Origin: CAYQQU01 sp964419545
Lineage (GTDB): Bacteria > Bacteroidota > Bacteroidia > Chitinophagales > Saprospiraceae
Reading direction: 5' to 3'
NCBI GenBank assembly: GCA_964419545.1
Contig: CAYQQU010000020.1
Span: forward strand, 16,228-80,227
DNA length: 64,000 bases
Each line of letters begins with the position of its first letter. The stretch's first letter is position 1. Below the pieces are notes generated by a model. That model was not told the origin of the DNA. It searched no databases and saw only the letters and a program-made list of their open reading frames with translations. Below are positions 1 to 7,820 of this stretch, one piece after another. The translations under genes and the position numbers were made by a program.

Positions 1-2
1 CC

Positions 3-956
3 AACGAAGTCAACATCAACTCCGCAAAATCGAGCGTCGAACTGGCCCGCCTGCGGCTGCGCAACGCCGAGCGGGAACTGGAGCGCCAGCGCGATCTCAA
101 CCGCAGCCGGCTGGACGTCGAATCAGCCCGGGTAAGCTACGAGAACGCCAAAATGGAAGAAGAACGCCAGCGCGGCCTTTTCGAGGAGGGCGTGATCTCC
201 GAACAGGAGTACAACCGCTTTAAAACCGACCTGGGCGTCGCCAAAGCGGAGTACGAAAACGCCAAGATTACGGCCGCCAACAGCCTCAAACAGTTCGAAA
301 CCGACGTCGACATCGCCCGCCAGGAACTGGACGCCGCCATCAACAACCTGCAGCTGCTGCGCGAAGGCGCCTCCCGCAATTCCAAACAGGTGGCCAACAT
401 CGTTGTGTCTACCCTCGACGGCATGGTGCTCGACGTGCCGGTGGAAGAAGGCACCTCGGTCATCGAACGCAATAACTTCAACGAAGGCACGAGCATCGCG
501 ATCGTCGCCGATATGAACGAACTGATCTTCGAAGGGAAGGTCGACGAATCGGACGTCGGAAAGCTGAAAGAAGGCATGCCCCTGGAACTGACCGTCGGCG
601 CCATCGAAGGGGCTACTTTCGACGCCACCCTGGAGTTTATCGCGCCGAAAGGGGAAGAAGAGGAAGGCACCGTCAAGTTCGAGGTGCGCGCCGCCGTAAA
701 ACCGAGTAAGGAGATCTTCCTCCGCGCCGGGTACAGCGCCAACGCCGATATCATTCTCGACCGCCGCCGCAACGTGGTCGCAATAAAAGAACGCGACGTC
801 ATCTTCGAAGAAGATACGACTTACGTAGAAATACAGACCGGCGACCGCCAGTTCGAACGCCGCCAGGTCAAACTCGGCCTTTCCGACGGCATCATGGTGG
901 AGGTCGTCAACGGAATCGATACGACCCACCAGATCAAGGTGATCAAACCTTCGTGA
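3..956 (+). CDS. HlyD/MacA-type periplasmic adaptor subunit of an efflux pump (5' truncated by window edge)
   Basis: The frame is open from base 3, so the N-terminus lies outside the window. The visible part begins with a long Arg/Glu/Leu-rich coiled-coil hairpin (roughly the first 110 residues), followed by a lipoyl/barrel-sandwich segment (LDGMVLDVPVEEGTSV) and beta-barrel and membrane-proximal domains ending in GLSDGIMVEVVNGI. This order is typical of periplasmic adaptors that link an inner-membrane ABC or RND pump to an outer-membrane channel. The pump and the channel would be expected upstream, outside the window, so substrate and pump class cannot be decided. The stop is at 954-956. Internal ATG codons such as the one at 153 fall inside the coiled coil and are not starts. 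Confidence 0.85.
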   Translation, partial: NEVNINSAKSSVELARLRLRNAERELERQRDLNRSRLDVESARVSYENAKMEEERQRGLFEEGVISEQEYNRFKTDLGVAKAEYENAKITAANSLKQFETDVDIARQELDAAINNLQLLREGASRNSKQVANIVVSTLDGMVLDVPVEEGTSVIERNNFNEGTSIAIVADMNELIFEGKVDESDVGKLKEGMPLELTVGAIEGATFDATLEFIAPKGEEEEGTVKFEVRAAVKPSKEIFLRAGYSANADIILDRRRNVVAIKERDVIFEEDTTYVEIQTGDRQFERRQVKLGLSDGIMVEVVNGIDTTHQIKVIKPS

Positions 957-1026
957 AATTGAACGCTTGTTCGTAGGCAGCTATTGGGTTTTGTACATAG
1001 CGCTTTTAATGTAGGGCCGCAAATTT

Positions 1027-1253
1027 CCAGCGATTCTCGGTTTGGCAGTAAGCATTTTTTATTCGCAGCGCCGGAGGCGCAAGATGTTGGTAGATGGTTT
1101 CTTCAGTGCCGAGGTACGGAATATTCGCTGCATGCCGACCATCTTTCCTATTCCGTACCTCCGGCGCGGCAATCATTGCAAACGAAATAGGCTACCGGTA
1201 GCTCGTACGGCTGGGACGAGAGCACAACAATGTTTCAAACCGAGGATTGCTGT
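1027..1253. mobile_element. MITE-like repeat with terminal inverted repeats and a 7-bp target duplication
   Basis: The ends form an inverted repeat: cagcgattctcggtttg at 1028-1044 against the reverse complement of 1236-1252 (15 of 17 identical). A 7-bp direct repeat caaattt flanks it (1020-1026 and 1254-1260), as expected of a target-site duplication. Inside are short palindromes with a 5-bp stem and 3-nt loop (gcgcc-gga-ggcgc, 1068-1080) and a longer hairpin (1108-1123 pairing with 1149-1164). The right end is related to the last 55 bp of the window. No coding capacity is visible. It fills most of the 419-bp gap before the HTCS gene. Confidence 0.7.
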
Positions 1254-1375
1254 CAAATTTCCTTATCCCTTTTCTTTTTTATATCTGATTTTTTGGTATA
1301 TTACCTCCCGCCTATACGCTGTTCCGGGCCGGAAACGATCGCTTTCGGGTTTTCCCTTCTTTCAAACCGAGCGGG

Positions 1376-4300
1376 ATGATGTCATCACCAATGACCTCTT
1401 GGGTTCGATTCTCCGTTTTGGCGCTGCTTTGCCTCGGGGGAATATTTTCCGTTTTCGGCTCGTCCGTACCTTATCAGGTAGAATATTTCAGCACTGAGGC
1501 CGGCCTGGCCGACCGCTGGGTGTGGGATATGGCGCGCGATCAGCGAGGTTTCCTCTGGTTCGCCACCGATAACGGCTTGAACCGTTACGACGGGCACGAG
1601 TTCATCACCTTCGACAACAGGCCGGGCAGCCCCGTTCAGCTGTCCGGGCAAAGTATTTACCGCATTTATCCCGACCATCGCGGCTACTTCATTTTGTACT
1701 ACCGCTTCAACCGGAAGTTCATCGACCTCTTTCGTCCCGATGCGCTGAGCCTGCAGCGCATCGACCTCAATCCCGACAACGGCGTCGCCGGCAAAGTGCT
1801 GAACATGCATACCGGGCCCGACGGCCGGTTGTACGTCCTGGCGCACCACGCCGCCGCTATGACCGTTTACCAGCTCACGGAGGACCATCGCTTTCGGGTG
1901 GTCACCCAGACGCGGTGGCCGGGCGCGCCGGAGTACGGCGACCTCCTGGTGACCCGCAACGCAGAGATCTGGATCTCGGAGGACTCCGGCCGGTTGTGCC
2001 GGTTGGGGGGAAAAGGACAGATCCTGCAGGAATGGCGCGTCTCCGACATCGTAGGGCGCGAGCGGGCGTCGTACATCACCATGGTGCTGACCGACCAGGC
2101 CGACGGCGCCGTCTGGTTCTCGTCCTACGGCCTGCCGGGCTTATTCGTTCTGCGGCCGGACGAGCGCGAATTCCGGCCGGCCCCCGGCCTGCCGCCTCAG
2201 CATACCTACGAACGGCTGTGGGCCGATGAAAAAGGCCGCTTGCTGGCCGTCGATATGGACGAACTCAGCGGCCGGAGCGAACACCTGTACTGCCTGCTGC
2301 CGGACGGACAGGTGATCCCCTACGATTTTCCGCTGGAATGGCAACGGGATATCAACCTGATCGTCGCGAATGACTTCATCGAAGGCGACCTGTGGGTCGC
2401 CACCCACCGCGGCATCGTTCGCGCCCGGCCCGACGCTCCTCTGGTGCAACCCCTCGTCGTCAATCCGCAGCCCGAAAAGAACAGCTGGTTCAGCGTGCGT
2501 TCGCTGGCGGTAGTCGACGAGACTATGCTGCTGGCTACGGAAAACCGGGGCTGGTATCGCTACGACCTGAGCTCGGGGCGTTTGCGGTCCTGGCTCAAAG
2601 AAGGCGTCGCTCCGGACCCGCTGACCAAACTGCGGCATCCTTCCCGTTTTATTGTCTGGGGCGATTCGGTGCTCTGGGGAACCAACTATATTCGCAACAC
2701 CCGCCTGCAGATCGTGCAATACCACCTGAAAAAAGACCGGCTGCGCGTGTATGAACATCCATCCCCCAGCCGGGTGATGGATATGCTCTACAGTGAAAAG
2801 GACAGCTTGTTCTGGCTCTTTACCGGGCAGCCCGGTGAAGAAGGCCGGGTGTTTACCTTTGACCCCGGCTCCGCCACCTTTACCGAATACCGCAATACCG
2901 ACGGGTCGGCGCCCCTGATGCAGGTGATCCCGCAGTTCGCTCTGGAAACCGGCGACGGCGCCCTCTGGGTAGGAACGGATAACGGGCTGATCGCAATAGA
3001 CCGGCAGCGGGGAACCTCGCGCTCACTGCGGCAGGAAGCCGGGTTCGAACATCCTTTCCTGATGGTCCTGCACGAAATGAAAGACGGTCAGCTGTTGGTC
3101 GGCAGCCTGGGCGGCGGACTCCACCGCTTCGATCCGGCGGAGGAGAAGGTCAACCGGGTTTGGACCCGCCAGGACGGGCTGCCCAATAACAAGATTGCCG
3201 GGCTCCTCGAAGATGAAGCCGGCAACTACTGGATCACCACTTTCGGCGGATTGGCGTACGGCGACCTCGGAGCAGGGGAGTTTCACAACTTCTTTCTCTC
3301 CGACGGGCTGGGCAATGACGAGTACAATCGACTGGCCTTTTACCATGACGGTTCGGGGCGCTATTATTTCGGAGGCATCCGCGGGGTCGACGGCTTCTGG
3401 CCGGAAGAGTTGCTGCCTACCCGCGATTCCCTGGAAGCGCCGGTATTGCTTTCGCGGGTCACCTACGCCCCTCGCCGGGGCGGCAAGATGGTCGAACACC
3501 TGGCTGACCTGGGAACGCTGGAGGAGGTCAGGCTGCCGGCGGCCAACCGGAGCTGCGTCTTTCAAGTCGCCCTGGCCGATTACCAACATCCGGCGAGCCA
3601 CCAGTTTGCCTACCGCCTGGAAGGCTTCGACGACCAGTGGCGCCTGCTGGGACGCAACCGCGAGCTGCGCTTCAGCTACCTGCCTGCGGGCCGTTACCTG
3701 CTGCGGGTGGCCGCCGCCGATCGCAACGGCACCTGGTCGCGAGAAGAACGCCGCATCCGCATCGTGGTCGAGCTTTTCTTTTTCCAGACCCCGGCATTTA
3801 TCCTGTCGGCGATCGCCCTTTTGATGCTCCTGTTCTACGCGTTCTACCGGTACCAGCTGCGGCAGCGGATGACAGCCGCGGAAGCGCAACGGCTCCGCGA
3901 ACTCGACAGCTTGAAGACGCGGCTCTACGCCAATATCACCCATGAGTTCCGCACCCCGCTTACCCTGATCCTGGGGCGCAGCCGCCAGCTGAAGGAAAAA
4001 CTGAAGGACGGTGAATCGCAGGAGGCGATCCAATCGGTGGAATACAACGGCCGTCGGCTCCTCGACCTCGTCAATCAACTGCTGGAACTGCGCAAGCTCG
4101 AAGCAGGCACGCTCGGCCTGCACTGGGTAGGAGGAGACATCATTCCGGGGGTGCGCCTGCTGGTGAACAACTTCAACAGCCTGGCCCGGCAAAAAGGAGT
4201 GCAGCTCGACTTTACGGCGCAGCCCGAGGTTATCGCCATGGACCACGACCCCGACAAACTGCACAAGATCATCAGCAACCTGCTGGCCAACGCCGTGCGA

Positions 4301-5446
4301 TTCACGCCCGCCGGAGGGCGCATCGGCATTTCCGTAAACCGGATCGGGGAAACACTCAAAATAACAGTCAGCGATAACGGCCCCGGAATCAGCCCGGGAG
4401 AACTGGAACGCATTTTCGACCGCTTCTTTCAAAGCGAGCGACAACCCGCCTCCGACCTGGGCGCCGGCATCGGCCTTTCGCTGACCAAAGAGCTGGTGCA
4501 GCTGCTCGGCGGCCGGATCGAAGTAGAAAGCGAAGAAGGCAAAGGCGCGCTCTTCAACGTGTGGCTGCCCGTGCATAACGATCATCCGGCTGCTCCGGAA
4601 AGTAAGCCGACCGCAGCGCCGCCGCCGGTAGTACCCGCCGCCGACCCCGCCTCGGGCGCCGGGCCGGACCACCAGCCTTTGTTGTTGATCGTGGAAGATA
4701 ACGTCGACCTCGCCCAGTACCTCCGTCACTGCCTGGGCGATCGTTACCGGCTCCTGACGGCCTACAACGGGCGGGAAGGGATACAGCAGGCGCTGGAAAA
4801 CGTCCCGGACCTGATCCTCAGCGACCTCATGATGCCGGAAGTTGACGGCCTGACCCTCGTGGAAACCCTGAAGGGGGATCAGCGCACCAGCCATATCCCC
4901 ATTCTGGTGCTCACCGCTCTGGCCGAAGTACAAGACCGCGTGGAAGGACTGAGGCGCGGGGCTGACGCCTATCTGGGCAAGCCCTTCGACGCGGAAGAAC
5001 TGCAATGGCAGGTGCACAACCTGCTGCAGCTGCGCGCCTTGTTGCGCGAGCGCTACGGCAACCTTAAGGTAGCGGACAACCGGCCGCATCCGGATGCGGA
5101 CGCGTTTGACTGGCCGTTGGAGGACGCTTTCCTGAACCGGGTGCTCGACGTGGTGCGGGCCAATCTGTCCGATCCCGATTTTTCGGTCGAATGGCTGTGT
5201 AAGGACGTGGGGGTGAGCAGTTCCCAGCTCCACCGCAAGCTCACCGCCCTTACCGGGCTATCGGCTATCAAACTCATCCGACGCCTGCGCCTGGAAAAAG
5301 CGCGCCGGCAATTGTTGGAAGCCCCCCAAATGCAGGTCGCCGAGATTGCTTACCAGGCCGGGTTCAACGATCCGCGCTACTTCAGCCGCGTTTTTGCCCG
5401 CGCATTCGATATGACGCCCACCCAGTACCGGGAGCAGCGATCGTGA
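1376..5446 (+). CDS. Hybrid two-component system (HTCS) sensor-regulator with AraC output
   Basis: A single-polypeptide signalling protein of 1356 aa. In order: signal peptide (about 1-30), a periplasmic two-component-regulator propeller with many LWxGT/LWFAT-type blades (about 35-700), a Y_Y_Y domain (about 715-795), one transmembrane helix (about 801-826), HisKA with phospho-His 856 in ITHEFRTPLTLIL, HATPase (NLLANAV, DNGPGI, GAGIGL boxes), receiver domain with phospho-Asp 1150 in LSDLMMP, and a C-terminal AraC-type helix-turn-helix (about 1255-1353). HTCS proteins typically bind an oligosaccharide or related ligand in the periplasm and switch on a neighbouring utilisation locus. No SusCD pair adjoins this gene, so its target is unknown. 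Two in-frame ATGs (1376 and 1379) can serve as start. Confidence 0.95.
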   Translation: MMSSPMTSWVRFSVLALLCLGGIFSVFGSSVPYQVEYFSTEAGLADRWVWDMARDQRGFLWFATDNGLNRYDGHEFITFDNRPGSPVQLSGQSIYRIYPDHRGYFILYYRFNRKFIDLFRPDALSLQRIDLNPDNGVAGKVLNMHTGPDGRLYVLAHHAAAMTVYQLTEDHRFRVVTQTRWPGAPEYGDLLVTRNAEIWISEDSGRLCRLGGKGQILQEWRVSDIVGRERASYITMVLTDQADGAVWFSSYGLPGLFVLRPDEREFRPAPGLPPQHTYERLWADEKGRLLAVDMDELSGRSEHLYCLLPDGQVIPYDFPLEWQRDINLIVANDFIEGDLWVATHRGIVRARPDAPLVQPLVVNPQPEKNSWFSVRSLAVVDETMLLATENRGWYRYDLSSGRLRSWLKEGVAPDPLTKLRHPSRFIVWGDSVLWGTNYIRNTRLQIVQYHLKKDRLRVYEHPSPSRVMDMLYSEKDSLFWLFTGQPGEEGRVFTFDPGSATFTEYRNTDGSAPLMQVIPQFALETGDGALWVGTDNGLIAIDRQRGTSRSLRQEAGFEHPFLMVLHEMKDGQLLVGSLGGGLHRFDPAEEKVNRVWTRQDGLPNNKIAGLLEDEAGNYWITTFGGLAYGDLGAGEFHNFFLSDGLGNDEYNRLAFYHDGSGRYYFGGIRGVDGFWPEELLPTRDSLEAPVLLSRVTYAPRRGGKMVEHLADLGTLEEVRLPAANRSCVFQVALADYQHPASHQFAYRLEGFDDQWRLLGRNRELRFSYLPAGRYLLRVAAADRNGTWSREERRIRIVVELFFFQTPAFILSAIALLMLLFYAFYRYQLRQRMTAAEAQRLRELDSLKTRLYANITHEFRTPLTLILGRSRQLKEKLKDGESQEAIQSVEYNGRRLLDLVNQLLELRKLEAGTLGLHWVGGDIIPGVRLLVNNFNSLARQKGVQLDFTAQPEVIAMDHDPDKLHKIISNLLANAVRFTPAGGRIGISVNRIGETLKITVSDNGPGISPGELERIFDRFFQSERQPASDLGAGIGLSLTKELVQLLGGRIEVESEEGKGALFNVWLPVHNDHPAAPESKPTAAPPPVVPAADPASGAGPDHQPLLLIVEDNVDLAQYLRHCLGDRYRLLTAYNGREGIQQALENVPDLILSDLMMPEVDGLTLVETLKGDQRTSHIPILVLTALAEVQDRVEGLRRGADAYLGKPFDAEELQWQVHNLLQLRALLRERYGNLKVADNRPHPDADAFDWPLEDAFLNRVLDVVRANLSDPDFSVEWLCKDVGVSSSQLHRKLTALTGLSAIKLIRRLRLEKARRQLLEAPQMQVAEIAYQAGFNDPRYFSRVFARAFDMTPTQYREQRS

Positions 5447-5581
5447 TTGGACCCCCACCCGCAGTAGCAGCGCCTTTTTGCGAGCAGTTTTCGGCTAATA
5501 CGGATTTTTATTGCAATTTTGTAGTCGAAATCTTCTTTCGCTTCCCCATCGAAGATCGTTAGGATACAAAAACCATCCCGC

Positions 5582-6979
5582 ATGAAGCGCATTTCTATAC
5601 CGGCCTTTTTCCTGTTGATCCTGGCATTTTCGGCGAGCAAGCCGCCGGTGCTCGACGACTGTCTGGAGCTGCCCGAAGAATATTTCAACTACGCCGCCAT
5701 TCAGCTGCCGGCCCACCTGCAACTGCCGGGTTTGGCGGCCCAGGACAATACCCCGGCCGACAATCCCGTCACCGACGCCGGCGCTACCCTGGGGCGCGTG
5801 CTATTTTACGACAAAAAACTTTCGATCACCAATACGGTGTCCTGCGCCGACTGCCACAAACAGGAGATCGCTTTCACCGACGACAGCCAGTTCAGCCAGG
5901 GCTTTCAGGGCGGATTCACCGGCCGCAACTCGATGAGCCTGGTAATGGCCCGCTATTATCCCAACGGTCATTTTTTCTGGGACGAACGCGCCTCGACCCT
6001 GGAAGACCAGATACTGATCCCCATCGAGGATCCCGTCGAAATGGGGGAAGACCTGGACGATCTGGTGAACGAACTACAGGGCGTAGCCTATTATCCGGAC
6101 CTGTTCCAGGCGGCTTTCGGCGACCCCGAAGTTACGTCCGATCGCATCGCCCGGGCGGTTTCCCAGTTCATACGCTCCATGGTCTCCTATCAGTCGAAAT
6201 ACGACCAGGGCAGGGCGCTGGCGCCGCCGGGCCCGCCGGAAGATATCCCCTTTCCCAATTTTACCGAGCAGGAGAACCGGGGCAAGAAAATATTCTTTTC
6301 CGACAAGCTGGGCAATTGCGCTGCTTGCCACGGCACCGAGACTTTCACCGCGCCGGGGCCCCGCAATAACGGGCTGCAAATGGAATACGCCGATCCGGGT
6401 ATCGGCGGCGTTACCGGCAACCCGAATCAGGTGGGGCTGTTTAAAGTGCCCTCCCTGCGCAACGTCGCCCTCACGGCGCCGTACATGCACGACGGCCGCT
6501 TCGACGGCCTGCTCCAGGTAGTGGCGCATTACGATCACGGCGTGGTCGCCCATCCCAATCTTTCGCCGCCGCTCATCGACGAAGCGACCGGGCAGCCCCG
6601 TCAGCTGATGCTCTCCAATGACGACCGGCTGGCGCTGGTGGCTTTCCTGCATACCCTCACCGATACGGCTTTCATTACCGATGAACGCTGGTCCGATCCT
6701 TTCTTTGAAGGAACGACGTCTGCCGTAGATCCATTCGTGGACATCGGGCTTTCCATCTTCCCTAACCCGGCGGCCGAGGTGCTCCACCTCACCGTTGGTT
6801 CCGATGCCGGCCCCAAGCAACTGGCGCTATACGACGAAGCGGGGCGAAGGGTGCAGACCGGCCAATTCCAGGGGCTCCGCCATCAGCTGTTTGTCGATCA
6901 GCTGCCCGGCGGTTTGTACTTCCTGCATGTGTCGGGCGAGAACTGGGCGGTTTCCCGGCGCGTCGTATTGCAGCGGTAG
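5582..6979 (+). CDS. Di-heme cytochrome c peroxidase-like protein with T9SS sorting domain
   Basis: 465 aa with a short N-terminal signal peptide, then a MauG/CCP-type region with two heme-binding CxxCH motifs, CADCH at 88-92 and CAACH at 246-250, and the typical PSLRNVALTAPYMHDGR segment. The family reduces H2O2 or performs heme-based oxidations. The last ~80 residues (SIFPNPAAEVLHL ... GGLYFLHV ... RRVVLQR) form a Bacteroidota T9SS type A sorting domain, so the enzyme should be exported through the outer membrane and be surface-bound or released, not periplasmic like classical CcpA. It follows the HTCS gene by 135 bp on the same strand; a regulatory link is possible but unproven. Confidence 0.9.
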   Translation: MKRISIPAFFLLILAFSASKPPVLDDCLELPEEYFNYAAIQLPAHLQLPGLAAQDNTPADNPVTDAGATLGRVLFYDKKLSITNTVSCADCHKQEIAFTDDSQFSQGFQGGFTGRNSMSLVMARYYPNGHFFWDERASTLEDQILIPIEDPVEMGEDLDDLVNELQGVAYYPDLFQAAFGDPEVTSDRIARAVSQFIRSMVSYQSKYDQGRALAPPGPPEDIPFPNFTEQENRGKKIFFSDKLGNCAACHGTETFTAPGPRNNGLQMEYADPGIGGVTGNPNQVGLFKVPSLRNVALTAPYMHDGRFDGLLQVVAHYDHGVVAHPNLSPPLIDEATGQPRQLMLSNDDRLALVAFLHTLTDTAFITDERWSDPFFEGTTSAVDPFVDIGLSIFPNPAAEVLHLTVGSDAGPKQLALYDEAGRRVQTGQFQGLRHQLFVDQLPGGLYFLHVSGENWAVSRRVVLQR

Positions 6980-7031
6980 CTGAACATTCCAGCGTTTTCT
7001 GAGGTTAGCAGGTCACAATACACGCCATCCA

Positions 7032-7820
7032 ATGCTGAATCTATTAATGCTGCACGGGAACGGTGGGGCAACGAGTCGGTTTTCACTATTTGCGGACTAT
7101 CTCGCTGAGAACCCGCTAGAGTCGCTGCGATTGCATCTCCCGGAATTGCCCGGTTTCGAGGATCGCCCCTTGCCGGCGGGCCCGGTCGATTGGCCCGTAT
7201 TTCTCGAACCGCTGGCCGCTGCGGTGGCGGCGCATCCCGATGAGCCCTGGTTGTTTTACGGGCACGGCATCGGCGGTTCCATCCTTTTGGAATGGGCCGC
7301 CCGCGATTGGGTCGGCGGTGCGCCGCCGCTTGATCTTTGGCTGCACGCCCCGATCGGGGCTTCGCTGAACCATCGCTTTTTTCCCCGCCTGATGCGCCCC
7401 CGGTGGGTGCGCGCGCTGCTGCACCGGCTGATCTATACGCCGGCCCTGCAGCCCGTATGGGAGAAGCGGCTGTTCCGGGAGCCGGCGGCTATCCCCGCAG
7501 CGGTGCGCAACCGGTTTTTCCGCGACTACGCCCGCTGTGCTGCTTTTCCCGTCTTTTTTGATCTCATCACGCCCGGCTGGTACGAGGAAGTGCAGGCGCG
7601 GCTGACGGGGTCCGACTTTTTCTTCGTCTGGGGGGCGGAAGAGCGCGTGGTGGCGGCCCGTTTTCTGGATTTCTGGCGGCGCGACTTCCCCGGCGCCCGC
7701 TTCGAGGTCGTTCCGGAATGGGACCATTTTCCCATGCTCGACCGGCCGGCGGCGTTTTACGGGAAAATGAAAAGCTGGCTGGACCCCTTCCTGGCGCAAA
7801 GCAATACGAGCGATGAGTAA
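7032..7820 (+). CDS. Alpha/beta hydrolase-fold protein lacking the nucleophile serine
   Basis: 262 aa. The N-terminus MLNLLMLHGNGG is the first strand and oxyanion loop of an alpha/beta hydrolase, and the C-terminal EWDHFPMLDRP carries the usual catalytic His. The nucleophile elbow, normally GxSxG, reads GHGIGG: codon 79 (7266-7268) is GGC, glycine, so the catalytic serine is absent. Either the protein is non-catalytic (binding or regulatory role) or it uses unusual chemistry. It overlaps the next gene by 8 bp (ATGAGTAA), indicating translational coupling with the PEP-utilising enzyme. No signal peptide is visible, so it is probably cytosolic. Confidence 0.8.
   Translation: MLNLLMLHGNGGATSRFSLFADYLAENPLESLRLHLPELPGFEDRPLPAGPVDWPVFLEPLAAAVAAHPDEPWLFYGHGIGGSILLEWAARDWVGGAPPLDLWLHAPIGASLNHRFFPRLMRPRWVRALLHRLIYTPALQPVWEKRLFREPAAIPAAVRNRFFRDYARCAAFPVFFDLITPGWYEEVQARLTGSDFFFVWGAEERVVAARFLDFWRRDFPGARFEVVPEWDHFPMLDRPAAFYGKMKSWLDPFLAQSNTSDE

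Noticed and set aside
3023..5233. 736-aa open frame antisense to the HTCS gene
   Set aside because: No recognisable domain; the opposite strand encodes contiguous kinase, receiver and AraC domains.
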